From Plut-88900 sp965116945 (GTDB taxonomy: Bacteria > Chloroflexota > Dehalococcoidia > Plut-88900): a DNA stretch of 64,000 bases. Under the pieces are notes generated by a model. That model made no database searches. It worked only from the letters and a program-made list of their open reading frames with translations, and had not been told where the DNA came from. Below are positions 51,419 through 60,631 of this stretch, one piece after another. The translations under genes were made by a program, and so were the position numbers. The DNA lies in assembly GCA_965116945.1 (NCBI GenBank), contig OZ220734.1:1674001-1738000 (forward strand). The letters are read 5' to 3'. Each line of letters opens with the position of its first letter. Position 1 is the stretch's first letter.

Positions 51419-53338
51419 CTAGCGTCGCCAGCTTTTTCTAAAGAACTCGTGGCCGTCGATGGTTATGCGGACGTTAAGGGCCATTGCCTCGTGGGAAGAC
51501 CATGTGTCGGCGCGGAGTTCTATGGTGCCGGAAAGTGGCGATTCGAACCTGAACTTTGATTGTGACGTCACGCTCGCGCCGTCAGGGCGGTGTCGCGAGG
51601 TTGAGGCGGTGGAGATATGGTCATAGGAGAACCGCCCGCGGTCTTCTAGCATAAGTTCGGAGCTTTTACCGGCGCGAACGCTTACGGAGTCGTTGGCCAA
51701 GTCTCTCTCGACGGTGCGGCAAGGCACCGATACTGTTTCCACTATGCTGTGCTCCAGATCAAACTGTGGGCGGAAGATGCTGGGGTGTGGAAGGTCGGGG
51801 GCCCCCCGGACGACTGGAAGGATGACACGGGAATTAGCTGTGTTCACCTTGATGGTCGGGTTAGATGGAGTGGGCCAGATTCTCGGAAAATCGGAGCATG
51901 AGATGCTGAGACGCAGCTTGTGATCCCTGGGGACCATGTAGGCGGTTACCCATAGAGGTACACGGAACTGGTATTCGCAGACTGGCCTAAGGGCATCGGC
52001 GTTTTCGTGGGACTCGTGATGACTGCCCTTTAGCCAACCTGTGGTTATTTGTGAAGACCTGCCTTCCTCATCCACGTCGCAGAGCTTGGCTACGATGTTT
52101 ACGTCCTCGGCACCCTCAACGGCGGCACAAATCAAGACCTCGGGAGAACCACGAATTTCCAGAGGTTCAGCTAAAGGCTCGGAGGTGTAGGTAAGAGAGA
52201 GAAGGTCGTCGGGGCCCTGGTCCAGGGGTCTGCCCACACCGAGGGACTTGGGGTCCCACAGGGTGGAAGATGTGCCAACAGTGGGGTCGGCCTGGTAGAT
52301 GTCAGTGCCTGTAATCGATGGCTCTTCCATCGACAATACCCGGTCGCCGGAGAGGTAAAATTCGGTGGAATGGACGGCTTTGCCGGGCCAATCGTTCTCG
52401 TGCTTCCAGCCTTCACCCTGGACGAAGAAAGTAATCGGGGGCTCGTCCATGATGCCGGTGTCGATGCCCTTGAGCCAGTAGTCCCACCACCGGAGCAACT
52501 CTCGATAGTGGTCCACGGGCTCGACGTCTGCGCTGTCAGGAGAGCCGTGCATCCAGGGCCCCATTAACAACTTCCTGGGGCCCGATACCTTGTTGTACAG
52601 GGAGACCATGGCTTCGGGGAAGATGTCCCACCAGCCCCCCATGACGAAGGTCGGGACCTTGATGTTGGCAACGTTTATGACGCGGGACTGCCAGTACTCG
52701 TCCTTGTCGGGGTGGGAGGGCCAGGGGAGCATGAATGGCCGGTAGGTTTCCAGTCGCTCCTTCCAGATCCGGTACCAGCGGCCCTCGGGGTCCTGGAGGG
52801 AGGGGGGCATAAGGCTGAGCCCGAGCATGAACGAGCCCCACATTCCCGGCGCTCCAAGCATGTTGGCGCAACCACCGGGGTAAAACCAGCTGTCGTATAT
52901 GTCAAAAGCGCCCTGATTTGGGGCGATGGCTTTGAGGTGGGGCGGGTTCTGCGCGGCGGCCTCAATGCTGGTGATGGCTTCGTAAGAGGTGCCCCACATC
53001 CCGACTCCGCCATCGCACCAGGGCTGGTCGGCAATCCACTCTACAATCTCGGCGGCATCCCTGCTCTCCCGAGCGTCCATGGCGTCCCAGGCGACGCCCT
53101 CGGAGTTTCCGAGGCCCCGGAAGTCGGCCAGCACGCAGGCGTAGCCGTGGCGGGCGAAGAAACGGCATTCGTGGGTAATGAAGGAGCCACCCAGGTCATC
53201 CTTTCGATAAACCGTGTAGGCAAATAGAACCGGCAAGGGGCCGGCGTTGTCGGGCAGGTAAACATCTGCGGCAACGTTTACACCGTCGCTTAGGGGAATT
53301 AACTGATTTCTCCTAATATGCAGTCCGTTGTCTACCAT
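51419..53338 (-). CDS. CocE/NonD-family hydrolase (X-Pro dipeptidyl-peptidase S15 type), copy 1
   Basis: Serine hydrolase of 639 residues. The nucleophile elbow is GGVGMWGTSYEAITSIEAAA (Ser in GTSYE), with LYNKVSGPRKLLMGPWMHGS carrying the His region. The N-terminal RNQLIPLSDGVNVAADVYLP and the C-terminal PEVLICAAVEGAEDVNIVAK jelly-roll domain are standard. These enzymes cleave esters or amides. It converges with the antiporter, 13 bp between stops. A second copy lies at 57597. Confidence 0.87.
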   Translation of the reverse strand: MVDNGLHIRRNQLIPLSDGVNVAADVYLPDNAGPLPVLFAYTVYRKDDLGGSFITHECRFFARHGYACVLADFRGLGNSEGVAWDAMDARESRDAAEIVEWIADQPWCDGGVGMWGTSYEAITSIEAAAQNPPHLKAIAPNQGAFDIYDSWFYPGGCANMLGAPGMWGSFMLGLSLMPPSLQDPEGRWYRIWKERLETYRPFMLPWPSHPDKDEYWQSRVINVANIKVPTFVMGGWWDIFPEAMVSLYNKVSGPRKLLMGPWMHGSPDSADVEPVDHYRELLRWWDYWLKGIDTGIMDEPPITFFVQGEGWKHENDWPGKAVHSTEFYLSGDRVLSMEEPSITGTDIYQADPTVGTSSTLWDPKSLGVGRPLDQGPDDLLSLTYTSEPLAEPLEIRGSPEVLICAAVEGAEDVNIVAKLCDVDEEGRSSQITTGWLKGSHHESHENADALRPVCEYQFRVPLWVTAYMVPRDHKLRLSISCSDFPRIWPTPSNPTIKVNTANSRVILPVVRGAPDLPHPSIFRPQFDLEHSIVETVSVPCRTVERDLANDSVSVRAGKSSELMLEDRGRFSYDHISTASTSRHRPDGASVTSQSKFRFESPLSGTIELRADTWSSHEAMALNVRITIDGHEFFRKSWRR

Positions 53339-53408
53339 GACACATTCCTTTGTAGGGACGCTGAGAACTTGATCCAGTGACCCACCCTACCACAGCGGCA
53401 AGATTATT

Positions 53409-53456
53409 GAGCCATTAGCTCAGTGGACAGAGGATGACCAGTGGCTTATCATCCAT
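53409..53456 (+). other. tRNA 5'-half-like fragment
   Basis: GAGCCATTAGCTCAGTGGAC then AGAGG matches the acceptor/D-arm consensus of a tRNA (TAGCTCAGTGGACAGAG), and GGATGA/TCATCC that follows could make a stem. No matching T-arm or 3' acceptor strand follows, so this is not a complete tRNA. It lies between the CocE gene and the MaoC-like genes. Confidence 0.35.
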
Positions 53457-53526
53457 TCCCGATACCGAGGTCTATTCAAGCGCTTGCGCGCGGCAAAACA
53501 TAGATGCGAACAGGATACATCCAGGG

Positions 53527-53937
53527 ATGACACAAGAGGACGAACTGACATTCAACAAGCGGGTACTCGATGAAGAGTACAACCTGGGGTCTTTCGAAGT
53601 AACCGAGGATACTATCCGGAACTTCAACCAGAGCACTGGCAGTGACAACGACTCTGAGGCTCCGGCCCTGATATCCACGCTCTTTGCCAAGTTCGAAGGA
53701 CCTGATGACCTGAATCTGGCATTCGAGGGATTTGACTACATGGCGGGACAGTACATTGAGCCTGAGTCTCCAGTGAAGGCGGGGGACGTTCTCACATGTG
53801 TGGCCCGTGTGAAGTCGGTGTACAAGAAGACCGGCCGGTCGGGGCCAATGGCCTTCGTCGTTAGGGAACACACGTTTACCAACCAACGGGGCGAGACTGT
53901 GGCCCGGGTGGGCATGTCGACCGTAAGGAGGAAGTAA
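53527..53937 (+). CDS. MaoC-like hot-dog protein (FAS1-like dehydratase domain)
   Basis: Protein of 136 residues with the hot-dog pattern of the N-terminal half of MaoC-type dehydratases: LGSFEVTEDTIRNFNQSTGS, FEGFDYMAGQYIEPESPVKA and GDVLTCVARVKSVYKKTGRS. No catalytic D/H pair is obvious. The ATG at 53527 is the likely start; an earlier ATG at 53434 would run through the tRNA-like fragment. It lies 8 bp before the second MaoC gene and they probably form a heterodimer acting as an enoyl-CoA hydratase. Confidence 0.75.
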   Translation: MTQEDELTFNKRVLDEEYNLGSFEVTEDTIRNFNQSTGSDNDSEAPALISTLFAKFEGPDDLNLAFEGFDYMAGQYIEPESPVKAGDVLTCVARVKSVYKKTGRSGPMAFVVREHTFTNQRGETVARVGMSTVRRK

Positions 53938-53945
53938 GAAAACCG

Positions 53946-54383
53946 ATGACTGAACAAAACGGAGCGGTCTATTTCGACCAGATAGATGTGGGTGACGAGG
54001 TAGGACCGTTAACGAAAAAGCCAACGCTGGAGCAGGTCAAAGCGTTTTGTCGGGCCTACGGCCTGGAAGAAAAGACGCGGTTCACGGACATTGAAACAGC
54101 CAAAAGCGAGGGTGTGGACCAGTTGATAATTCCGGGTATTATGAGCATGGCGTACCTGTCTCAACTCATTACCGATTGGGCGCCGAATATCACACTCAAG
54201 AAGCTGGACATAATATTCCGGGCACCGGTAAAACACGAGGAGGAGATCCAGTGTGTAGGGGTGGTAACCGACAAAGAAGTCCGTGACGGCGAGAATTGCA
54301 TAGACGTAGACGTGTACATCGAAAACACGGAGGGGCGGAGGGCGGTCACGGGCCAGGCCCTGGTCACCGCACCCTCCGAGTAG
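53946..54383 (+). CDS. MaoC-family dehydratase-like protein
   Basis: Hot-dog protein of 145 residues: YFDQIDVGDEVGPLTKKPTL (standard MaoC start), LIIPGIMSMAYLSQLITDWA (pattern of the hydratase hot-dog helix, with P-G-I-M-S in place of PGL) and VKHEEEIQCVGVVTDKEVRD. It presumably pairs with the preceding gene, acting on an enoyl- or hydroxyacyl-CoA. The usual catalytic D-x4-H (hydratase 2 motif) is degenerate (D86/D-type residues only), so activity is uncertain. GGAGGAAG precedes the ATG. Confidence 0.78.
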   Translation: MTEQNGAVYFDQIDVGDEVGPLTKKPTLEQVKAFCRAYGLEEKTRFTDIETAKSEGVDQLIIPGIMSMAYLSQLITDWAPNITLKKLDIIFRAPVKHEEEIQCVGVVTDKEVRDGENCIDVDVYIENTEGRRAVTGQALVTAPSE

Positions 54384-54417
54384 TCCGCCTGGTCCGCTCT
54401 GAAGGGAAGGAGGAGAT

Positions 54418-55191
54418 ATGGGAAGCGTTACGGTAAATGGCAGCAATGTGAATTTCCAGGCGCCCGAGGGTTTTGTGGAGGGCAATCGTAAGGGCCATAC
54501 AGTCCTGATGGTCCACGGCGCCACGAACAATCACAGGGCCTGGCATCACCAGGTGGACGCGCTGTCCAAGGACCACAGTCCGATTGCCGTAGACCTTCCC
54601 GGCCACCTGCACTCCGGTGGAAAAGGGATAGATAACGCGGAAGATTACAGGGCGTTCGTGAAAGCGTTAGCCGAGGCCCTGGACCTGGCGCCTTTCGTGT
54701 TTGCAGGACACTCAATGGGGGGCTCGATGGCCCTGGACTTTGCGGTGCATCACGGGGAAATGCTCAAGGGTGCTGTAATGGTGGGCTCGAGCCCCAGCTG
54801 GGAGATCAGCGAAGAAGAGTTAAGGCCCTGGAAAGAGGACCCGGTTAAGGCGAGAGTTGAATTGGGGGAGGGCTTCGCGGAAGGCACCTCGAAGGAGATC
54901 AGGGAGTGGGCTGCCAGGGAGTTGGGTGGGACGCCCGGAGAGGTGTGCTATTCCGACCTTGCTGCCTGCGGCACATTCGATCCGAGCCCGGACTTCAGTA
55001 AAGTTACAGTGCCCATGATGGTAGTTGTGGGGGACGAGGATGAGATGTCGATACCGGGGTCGGAACTGGTTGCTGAAAAGGTGTCGAGGGTGCAGTACGA
55101 TCTGATCACGGCGTGCGGACACCCGATAATGATCGAACACCCGGATATTCTGAATAATCTTCTGCTGAAGTTCCTGAACAGGCTGGACTAA
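54418..55191 (+). CDS. Alpha/beta hydrolase
   Basis: Hydrolase of 257 residues. The nucleophile elbow is VFAGHSMGGSMALDFAVHHG (Ser), the acid sits in VVVGDEDEMSIPGS, and the His in ITACGHPIMIEHPDILN. VLMVHGATNNHRAWHHQVDA is the oxyanion-hole strand. The start has GGAAGGAGGAGAT. Probably in one operon with the two MaoC proteins (34 bp gap), suiting hydrolysis of an ester or acyl-thioester. It is followed by a strong terminator. Confidence 0.85.
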   Translation: MGSVTVNGSNVNFQAPEGFVEGNRKGHTVLMVHGATNNHRAWHHQVDALSKDHSPIAVDLPGHLHSGGKGIDNAEDYRAFVKALAEALDLAPFVFAGHSMGGSMALDFAVHHGEMLKGAVMVGSSPSWEISEEELRPWKEDPVKARVELGEGFAEGTSKEIREWAARELGGTPGEVCYSDLAACGTFDPSPDFSKVTVPMMVVVGDEDEMSIPGSELVAEKVSRVQYDLITACGHPIMIEHPDILNNLLLKFLNRLD

Positions 55192-55210
55192 CAGACGTTT
55201 CCGGAATGAG

Positions 55211-55243
55211 CAAGAGCCGGCTGGTTTGGCCAGCCGGCTCTTG
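55211..55243 (+). terminator. Intrinsic terminator of the MaoC/hydrolase operon
   Basis: A 14-bp perfect stem CAAGAGCCGGCTGG/CCAGCCGGCTCTTG with a TTTGG loop, 19 bp after the stop. Confidence 0.85.
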
Positions 55244-55348
55244 CTATGTAGGCACAAGAGAAGGGTCGTTGTGCTAATATGCACGAGTTTTGAAGACCCT
55301 CGGGTGGCGGGGGTGGTGGGTCGAAAGTAGAGCTACGGAGGTGCAATC

Positions 55349-56581
55349 TTGAAGGTATCCATGTTTCATCTGATGCCGCACAGGGAACTTCCTGACGACT
55401 TTGAGGACAGGTATCATTCTGTGTGGGTCGACCCTCCGTGGTCGGAACTGGCGGACCCGGAGAGGGTGGGCCAGTACTACAACTGGACGCTGGACGAACT
55501 GATCTATGCCGACAAAATGGGGATGGACGGGATTTGTGTAAACGAACATCACCAGAACGCATACGGGTTCATGCCCAACCCGAACGTAATGGGGTCGGTG
55601 CTGGCAAGGTCTACGAGTAACGCTGCACTGGTACAGATGGGGGCTACGCTTCCAACGACCCACCCGCCGGTCAGAATTGCAGAAGAGTACGCGATGCTGG
55701 ACTGCATCAGCGGGGGCAGATTGATTGCGGGAATGCCCCTGGGGACGTCCGCGGACGCCAACTTCAGCTACGGAATCCCACCCATCGTGCAGCGAGAGAG
55801 GTACCGGGAAGCGCACGACCTGATAGTGGATGCGTGGACTCGGGACGAGGTGTTCGCCTTCAACGGCAAGTACACGCAGCTTCGATACGTTAACGTGTGG
55901 CCGAAGCCGATACAGAAGCCTCATCCGCCAATCTGGGTGCCCGGTGGGGGAAGCAGCAGCACCTGGGACTTCGTGTGCGAGATGGGCTATTGCTACTGCT
56001 ACCTGAGCTATTACGGCAACATCTTCGCGACAAAGATCATGGAGCGGTTCTGGGAAAGGGTGGAGCAGAACGGGCTGGACACCAACCCGTACAGGGCAGG
56101 TTTCCTGCAGCTGGTAGCGGTGTCGGAGACGGATGCACAGGCGGAGAAGGACTACGAAAAGCACATACAGTATTTCTTTAACAAATGCATGGCCGTTGCC
56201 CCCGAGTTCCAGGCAGCGCCCGGATACCAGGACTACAAGAGTCTCGTCACCCGGGTCAAGCAATTGAGCGGGGGTCGGGCGGAGCAGTCGGGCCAGTGGG
56301 GAGACTGGAAGTTCAAGGACTTCGTGGACAACCAGTACGTGATAAGCGGGGGCCCGGCGTCGGTGGTGGACCAGCTCAGGGATGCGGTGAAGAGGTTGAG
56401 GGTCGGGAACCTGATGGTCCTGCTCCACATCGGTTCCATGCCCCACGAACTAACTTTGAAGAACATCGAGATGTTTTCGAAGGAAGTGCTCCCTCACGTT
56501 CATGACATGTGGGACGACGAATGGGAGAACCACTGGTGGCCCGAGAAGCTGAAGACCAGGGCCCCGGCGGCGGTTGGATAA
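55349..56581 (+). CDS. LLM-class flavin-dependent oxidoreductase
   Basis: Luciferase-like monooxygenase of 410 residues, longer than the LLM at 14316. Characteristic: WTLDELIYADKMGMDGICVN, EHHQNAYGFMPNPNVMGSVL, RIAEEYAMLDCISGGRLIAG and PPIWVPGGGSSSTWDFVCEM. ISGGPASVVDQLRDAVKRLR is the standard C-terminal helix region. The start is TTG, 6 bp after GGAGGTG. FMN or F420 may be the cofactor. It is followed by an alpha/beta hydrolase (42 bp), CocE and M24 genes. Confidence 0.87.
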   Translation: MKVSMFHLMPHRELPDDFEDRYHSVWVDPPWSELADPERVGQYYNWTLDELIYADKMGMDGICVNEHHQNAYGFMPNPNVMGSVLARSTSNAALVQMGATLPTTHPPVRIAEEYAMLDCISGGRLIAGMPLGTSADANFSYGIPPIVQRERYREAHDLIVDAWTRDEVFAFNGKYTQLRYVNVWPKPIQKPHPPIWVPGGGSSSTWDFVCEMGYCYCYLSYYGNIFATKIMERFWERVEQNGLDTNPYRAGFLQLVAVSETDAQAEKDYEKHIQYFFNKCMAVAPEFQAAPGYQDYKSLVTRVKQLSGGRAEQSGQWGDWKFKDFVDNQYVISGGPASVVDQLRDAVKRLRVGNLMVLLHIGSMPHELTLKNIEMFSKEVLPHVHDMWDDEWENHWWPEKLKTRAPAAVG

Positions 56582-56623
56582 AACCGGGAGACGAGATTCG
56601 AGCATCCCTTACAGGAGAAAAGA

Positions 56624-57421
56624 ATGGTCACGGTGGAAGAAAAGTTCCCAAAGATCCGGGAAGGGCTGCTCAACCCGAAGGTGCTGACGGCCGGAGAAGG
56701 GCCTCCGGTGGTGTTCCTGCACGGGGCGGGGGGCCTGCGCTGGGGTGGCTTCCTGGACGACCTGGCCTCTGATTTCACTGTTTACGCACCCCTTCACCCG
56801 GGCCTCCATGACCCGGACGACATCCGAAAAATCGATACTCTGTGGGACTTAGTCCTGTACCACTACGACCTGTTTGATGCGCTGGGGCTAGAGTCCCCTG
56901 CAGTTATTGGGCATTCGTATGGGGGGATGCTGGCCGCCGAGATCGCATCTACGAATCCCGCCAGCCTGAGCAAGCTAGTATTGATGAACCCAATCGGATT
57001 CTGGCTCGATAACCATCCAGTCCTGGATTGGACTGCCATGAGCCCCGACGCGCTGGTCAAGGCGATATTCGCCGATCCCGAAGGTGAAGTCGCCAAGGAA
57101 TATCTGAAAGTGCCGGAGGACGAGGAGGAATTCAAAGACTTCACGATAGCCCGGACGTGGGCCCTCGCCTGCACCTCCAAGTTCACGTGGCCGATACCCG
57201 ACAAGGGTCTGAAGAACCGGATTTACCGGGTGTCGGCGCCTTCGTTGATCGTGTGGGGGAAGCAAGACGCGCTGGTGCCGCCCGAGTACGCCAAAGAGTT
57301 TTCCGACAGGTTGGTGAACGCCTCGGTACGTACGGAAATGCTGGACGGTGCGGGACACATGCCTCAGTTCGAGCAGAGGGAGAAGGTGTCGGGGCTGGTT
57401 AGGGAGTTTCTTAAGGGTTGA
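56624..57421 (+). CDS. Alpha/beta hydrolase
   Basis: Hydrolase of 265 residues: oxyanion strand PPVVFLHGAGGLRWGGFLDD, nucleophile elbow VIGHSYGGMLAAEIASTNPA (Ser), acid in LIVWGKQDALVPPEYAKEF and His in LDGAGHMPQFEQREKV. It resembles meta-cleavage-product or haloalkane/epoxide hydrolases, but residues that would tell them apart are not decisive. It is co-directional with the flavin oxidoreductase upstream, so the two may act in succession on one compound. Confidence 0.87.
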   Translation: MVTVEEKFPKIREGLLNPKVLTAGEGPPVVFLHGAGGLRWGGFLDDLASDFTVYAPLHPGLHDPDDIRKIDTLWDLVLYHYDLFDALGLESPAVIGHSYGGMLAAEIASTNPASLSKLVLMNPIGFWLDNHPVLDWTAMSPDALVKAIFADPEGEVAKEYLKVPEDEEEFKDFTIARTWALACTSKFTWPIPDKGLKNRIYRVSAPSLIVWGKQDALVPPEYAKEFSDRLVNASVRTEMLDGAGHMPQFEQREKVSGLVREFLKG

Positions 57422-57596
57422 TAGGGATGTCGAGTTCCCCACTCAACTTGGTAAATACGCTAATGCGAGGTATTGGATGGGGGTGGTGGGCTGGCGCTTG
57501 AGATTCACGCCATAGGCGCATCTATGACCTCGCGGGGTCTCGGAACGACACGAAAAATGAGATTCGGAGTTAGAGAAAACGGCTGGGAGGTGAAGG

Positions 57597-59345
57597 ATGG
57601 CTAAGCCGGTAACGGTAAGGGTGGAGCAGGACGTTCCGACCCGGTTACGGGACGGGACGATCTTATATAGCGACGTCTACCGGCCCGACATGCCGGGTCG
57701 ATACCCGGTTATCCTGTGCCGAACTCCGTATGACAAGGACGCGTTCGGGACTCGGGTGGACAGCCTAGACCCGATACGGGCTGCAAGGCAGGGCTACGCC
57801 TTTGTGATGCAGAACGTGCGGGGTAGGTACAACTCCGAAGGCATGTTCTATACCTTCAAGAACGAGATAAATGACGGTTACGATACGGTCGAATGGGCGG
57901 CGTCCCAGCCGTGGTCTACTGGGGCGGTGGGGATGCATGGGGGATCGTATGTCGGGGCTACGCAGTGGCTGGCGGCAATATCAAAACCTCCGCACTTGAA
58001 GTGCATCATCCCTTCAATTACCAGCGACGACTACTACGAGGGGTGGACATACCAGGGAGGAGCGTACCAGCTGTTCTTCACCCTCAGCTGGGCGGTATCG
58101 CTGGCTATGGCGAACCTGGAACACATAGAGCGGGACCACGGGGACGTGTCAGCGGACTCGGCGCGGATGATGGAAGCGTTGACGGATATGGACAACGCCT
58201 TCGAGACGTTGAACTTTGCCGAGCACCCTCTGTTCCGGAACCCGGCCATGGCGCCTTACTTCAACGACTGGGTGCAGCATTCCGAGGACGACTCATACTG
58301 GAAATCAGTGAACATAAGGGAACGCCATTCGAAAATCGACGTGCCTGCCTACAACATGAGCGGGTGGTTCGATATCTTCCTCGGGGGAGCGCTCAGGAAC
58401 TTCACCGGGATGCGGGAGAATGGGGGGTCGGAGGCGGCCAGGAATGGACAAAGGCTGCTGGTGGGGCCGTGGTTCCACGACGATACGCCGGGCAGCGTGG
58501 GTGGCGAGGTGGACTTTGGGCCGAATGCAAGCGCCGTGTCCTTCGATTTCCAGGGCACAAAGCTGCGCTGGTACGACTACTGGCTGAAGGGGGAGGACAA
58601 TGGGGTGGATGAAGACGATCCAGTGCGAATTTTTGTAATGGGCGCCAATGAATGGCGGAGCGAAAAAGAGTGGCCCCTGGCCCGGACACAGTACACGGAC
58701 TACTACCTGCATAGCGGGGGTCGGGCGAACAGTGTGCGGGGCGATGGCAGCCTGAGTACCGATTCCCCCGGCGATGAACCTTTTGACGCCTACCTCTACA
58801 ACCCGAACAACCCGGTACCGACACGGGGCGGGGGGCTGTGCTGCAATGCAGCCGCTTCCCCGCCGGGGTCGTTTGATCAAAGTGCGATAGAGGCTCGGGA
58901 GGACGTGCTCGTCTACTCGACCGAGCCGTTGGAGATCCCGGTTGAAGTGACAGGGCCGGTGACGGTAACGCTGTATGCTGCATCGTCTGCGGTGGACACG
59001 GACTTCACGGCGAAACTGGTGGACGCGTGCCCGTGCGGCGGGGCGGTGAACTTGACGGACGGGATTATCCGGGCGCGGTACCGAGAGTCGACGGAAGAGG
59101 CGAAGCTGATTACGCCGGGAGAGGTCTACGAATACAAGATAGACCTATGGGCAACGAGCAACCTTTTCAAGCCGGGGCACAGGATCCGGGTGGAGATTTC
59201 CAGCAGCAATTTCCCGAGATTTGATCGGAACCCGAATACTGGTGGGGTGTTGGGTGGGGGGATGGAAAGCAGGCCAGCTTCACAGACGATATTGCACAAT
59301 GGGACGTATCCGTCTCGGGTGACGTTGCCGGTGATTCCGACATAA
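57597..59345 (+). CDS. CocE/NonD-family hydrolase, copy 2
   Basis: Serine hydrolase of 582 residues. The nucleophile elbow is VGMHGGSYVGATQWLAAISK (Ser in GGSYVG), LRDGTILYSDVYRPDMPGRY is the N-terminal strand pair, and RLLVGPWFHDDTPGSVGGE carries the His. The C-terminal domain (PVTVTLYAASSAVDTDFTAK, HRIRVEISSSNFPRFDRNP) is the jelly-roll typical of cocaine esterase and S15 peptidases. Only distantly alike to copy 1. The start has GGGAGGTGAAGG before the ATG. Confidence 0.88.
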   Translation: MAKPVTVRVEQDVPTRLRDGTILYSDVYRPDMPGRYPVILCRTPYDKDAFGTRVDSLDPIRAARQGYAFVMQNVRGRYNSEGMFYTFKNEINDGYDTVEWAASQPWSTGAVGMHGGSYVGATQWLAAISKPPHLKCIIPSITSDDYYEGWTYQGGAYQLFFTLSWAVSLAMANLEHIERDHGDVSADSARMMEALTDMDNAFETLNFAEHPLFRNPAMAPYFNDWVQHSEDDSYWKSVNIRERHSKIDVPAYNMSGWFDIFLGGALRNFTGMRENGGSEAARNGQRLLVGPWFHDDTPGSVGGEVDFGPNASAVSFDFQGTKLRWYDYWLKGEDNGVDEDDPVRIFVMGANEWRSEKEWPLARTQYTDYYLHSGGRANSVRGDGSLSTDSPGDEPFDAYLYNPNNPVPTRGGGLCCNAAASPPGSFDQSAIEAREDVLVYSTEPLEIPVEVTGPVTVTLYAASSAVDTDFTAKLVDACPCGGAVNLTDGIIRARYRESTEEAKLITPGEVYEYKIDLWATSNLFKPGHRIRVEISSSNFPRFDRNPNTGGVLGGGMESRPASQTILHNGTYPSRVTLPVIPT

Positions 59346-59374
59346 AGAAGAGGATTCAAAGGAGAGAAATTTCG

Positions 59375-60532
59375 ATGGCCAAGCACCTGCACTTTAGTGA
59401 AGAGGAGTTGGCGGAGCGTAGGCGAAGAACCTGCGAGTCTATGGCGGCGAAGGGGTTGGACGGTCTGCTGATATTCCGGCAGGAAACTATGTACTACCTG
59501 ACGGGCTACGACACGATGGGATACTCCCAATTCCAGTGCCTGTACATGGGCGCGGATGGAGACATGACTCTCATAACAAGATCGGCGGACCTGCGTCAGT
59601 CGGCATTTACATCTGTCATTGAAGACGTTCGAATCTGGATGGACAGCGGGGATGCGAACCCGGGTCTGGACGTAAAGAAAGTGCTGGAGGAGAAGGGGTG
59701 CAGGGGGAAGAAGCTGGGGGCGGAGCTTGAGGCCTGGACGCTGACCGGGCGTCGGTGGGAGATGATGAAGAGCGCAATCGACGGGTTTTGCGAATGGGAG
59801 GATGCCTCCCACCTGGTGAGCGAGATCAGGCTGACAAAGAGCCCCCAGGAGATCGAATACGTTAGGAAAGCCGCCTCGCTGGCGGACGACGCCCTGGAAG
59901 TTGCGTACGATCTGATCGCTCCCGGGGTACCGGAACTGGAACTTTTTGCAGGCATGCACGCCGCCATTTTCCGTGGCGGCGGGGACTACCCGGCGGGACG
60001 GTGGATCATCGGGTCAGGGGACCGGGCGTTGATGGTAAGACATATCACTGGGCACGGAGACATCGGTGAGAACGACCAGGTGCAGCTGGAGTTCGGAGCG
60101 GCTTACCGGCACTACCACTCGTGCCTCATGCGTACAGCACTTACAGGGAAGCATGACCCACAGTATGAGAGGATGCACGAGGCCGGGGTGAATGCGTTGC
60201 TCGCGGCCCAAGGAGCGGCCAAGCCAGGCAACACTTTTGGGGACGTGTTCGATGCGCACGCCAAGGTGTTCGACGATGCAGGACTCAGGGAGCACAGGCT
60301 GAACGCATGTGGCTACAGCCTCGGGGCTCTGTACCCGCCGACGTGGATGGACTACCCGATGCTATTTACGGGCAACCCCGTGGTTATCGAGCCAAACATG
60401 GTGATATTCATGCACATGATCCTGCTGGACAGCACTCGTGGGATCACGATGTCGCCGGGAGAGACGGTTTTGGTAACGGAGTCGGGGGCCGAGAGGCTTT
60501 CGAGGATGCCGTTGGACTTGGTAGTGAAGTAA
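59375..60532 (+). CDS. M24-family protein lacking metal ligands (creatinase/ectoine hydrolase-like)
   Basis: Protein of 385 residues with the creatinase N-terminal domain (about 1-150) and the pita-bread domain. In metallo-M24 peptidases the metal is bound by two Asp 11 apart, His and two Glu; here these positions read Glu239 and Cys250 (QLEFGAAYRHYHSCLMRTA), and the His position falls in ACGYSLGALYPPTWMDYP (Tyr314). The family has non-metallic members such as creatinase and ectoine hydrolase, so a non-peptide amidine or lactam substrate is likelier than an X-Pro peptide. It follows CocE by 30 bp. Confidence 0.8.
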   Translation: MAKHLHFSEEELAERRRRTCESMAAKGLDGLLIFRQETMYYLTGYDTMGYSQFQCLYMGADGDMTLITRSADLRQSAFTSVIEDVRIWMDSGDANPGLDVKKVLEEKGCRGKKLGAELEAWTLTGRRWEMMKSAIDGFCEWEDASHLVSEIRLTKSPQEIEYVRKAASLADDALEVAYDLIAPGVPELELFAGMHAAIFRGGGDYPAGRWIIGSGDRALMVRHITGHGDIGENDQVQLEFGAAYRHYHSCLMRTALTGKHDPQYERMHEAGVNALLAAQGAAKPGNTFGDVFDAHAKVFDDAGLREHRLNACGYSLGALYPPTWMDYPMLFTGNPVVIEPNMVIFMHMILLDSTRGITMSPGETVLVTESGAERLSRMPLDLVVK

Positions 60533-60631
60533 AATCTATACCTTATAGGTGGGGTTAAAACATAACCCTCACCCTATTCCCCATCCATCAAGGGAGGGGA
60601 GACGAGATGAAAGTTCTCAGGAGGCTTATCG

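Noticed and set aside
55274..56446. 390-codon open frame antisense to the flavin oxidoreductase
   Set aside because: It is the complement of a clear LLM-family gene and matches no family.
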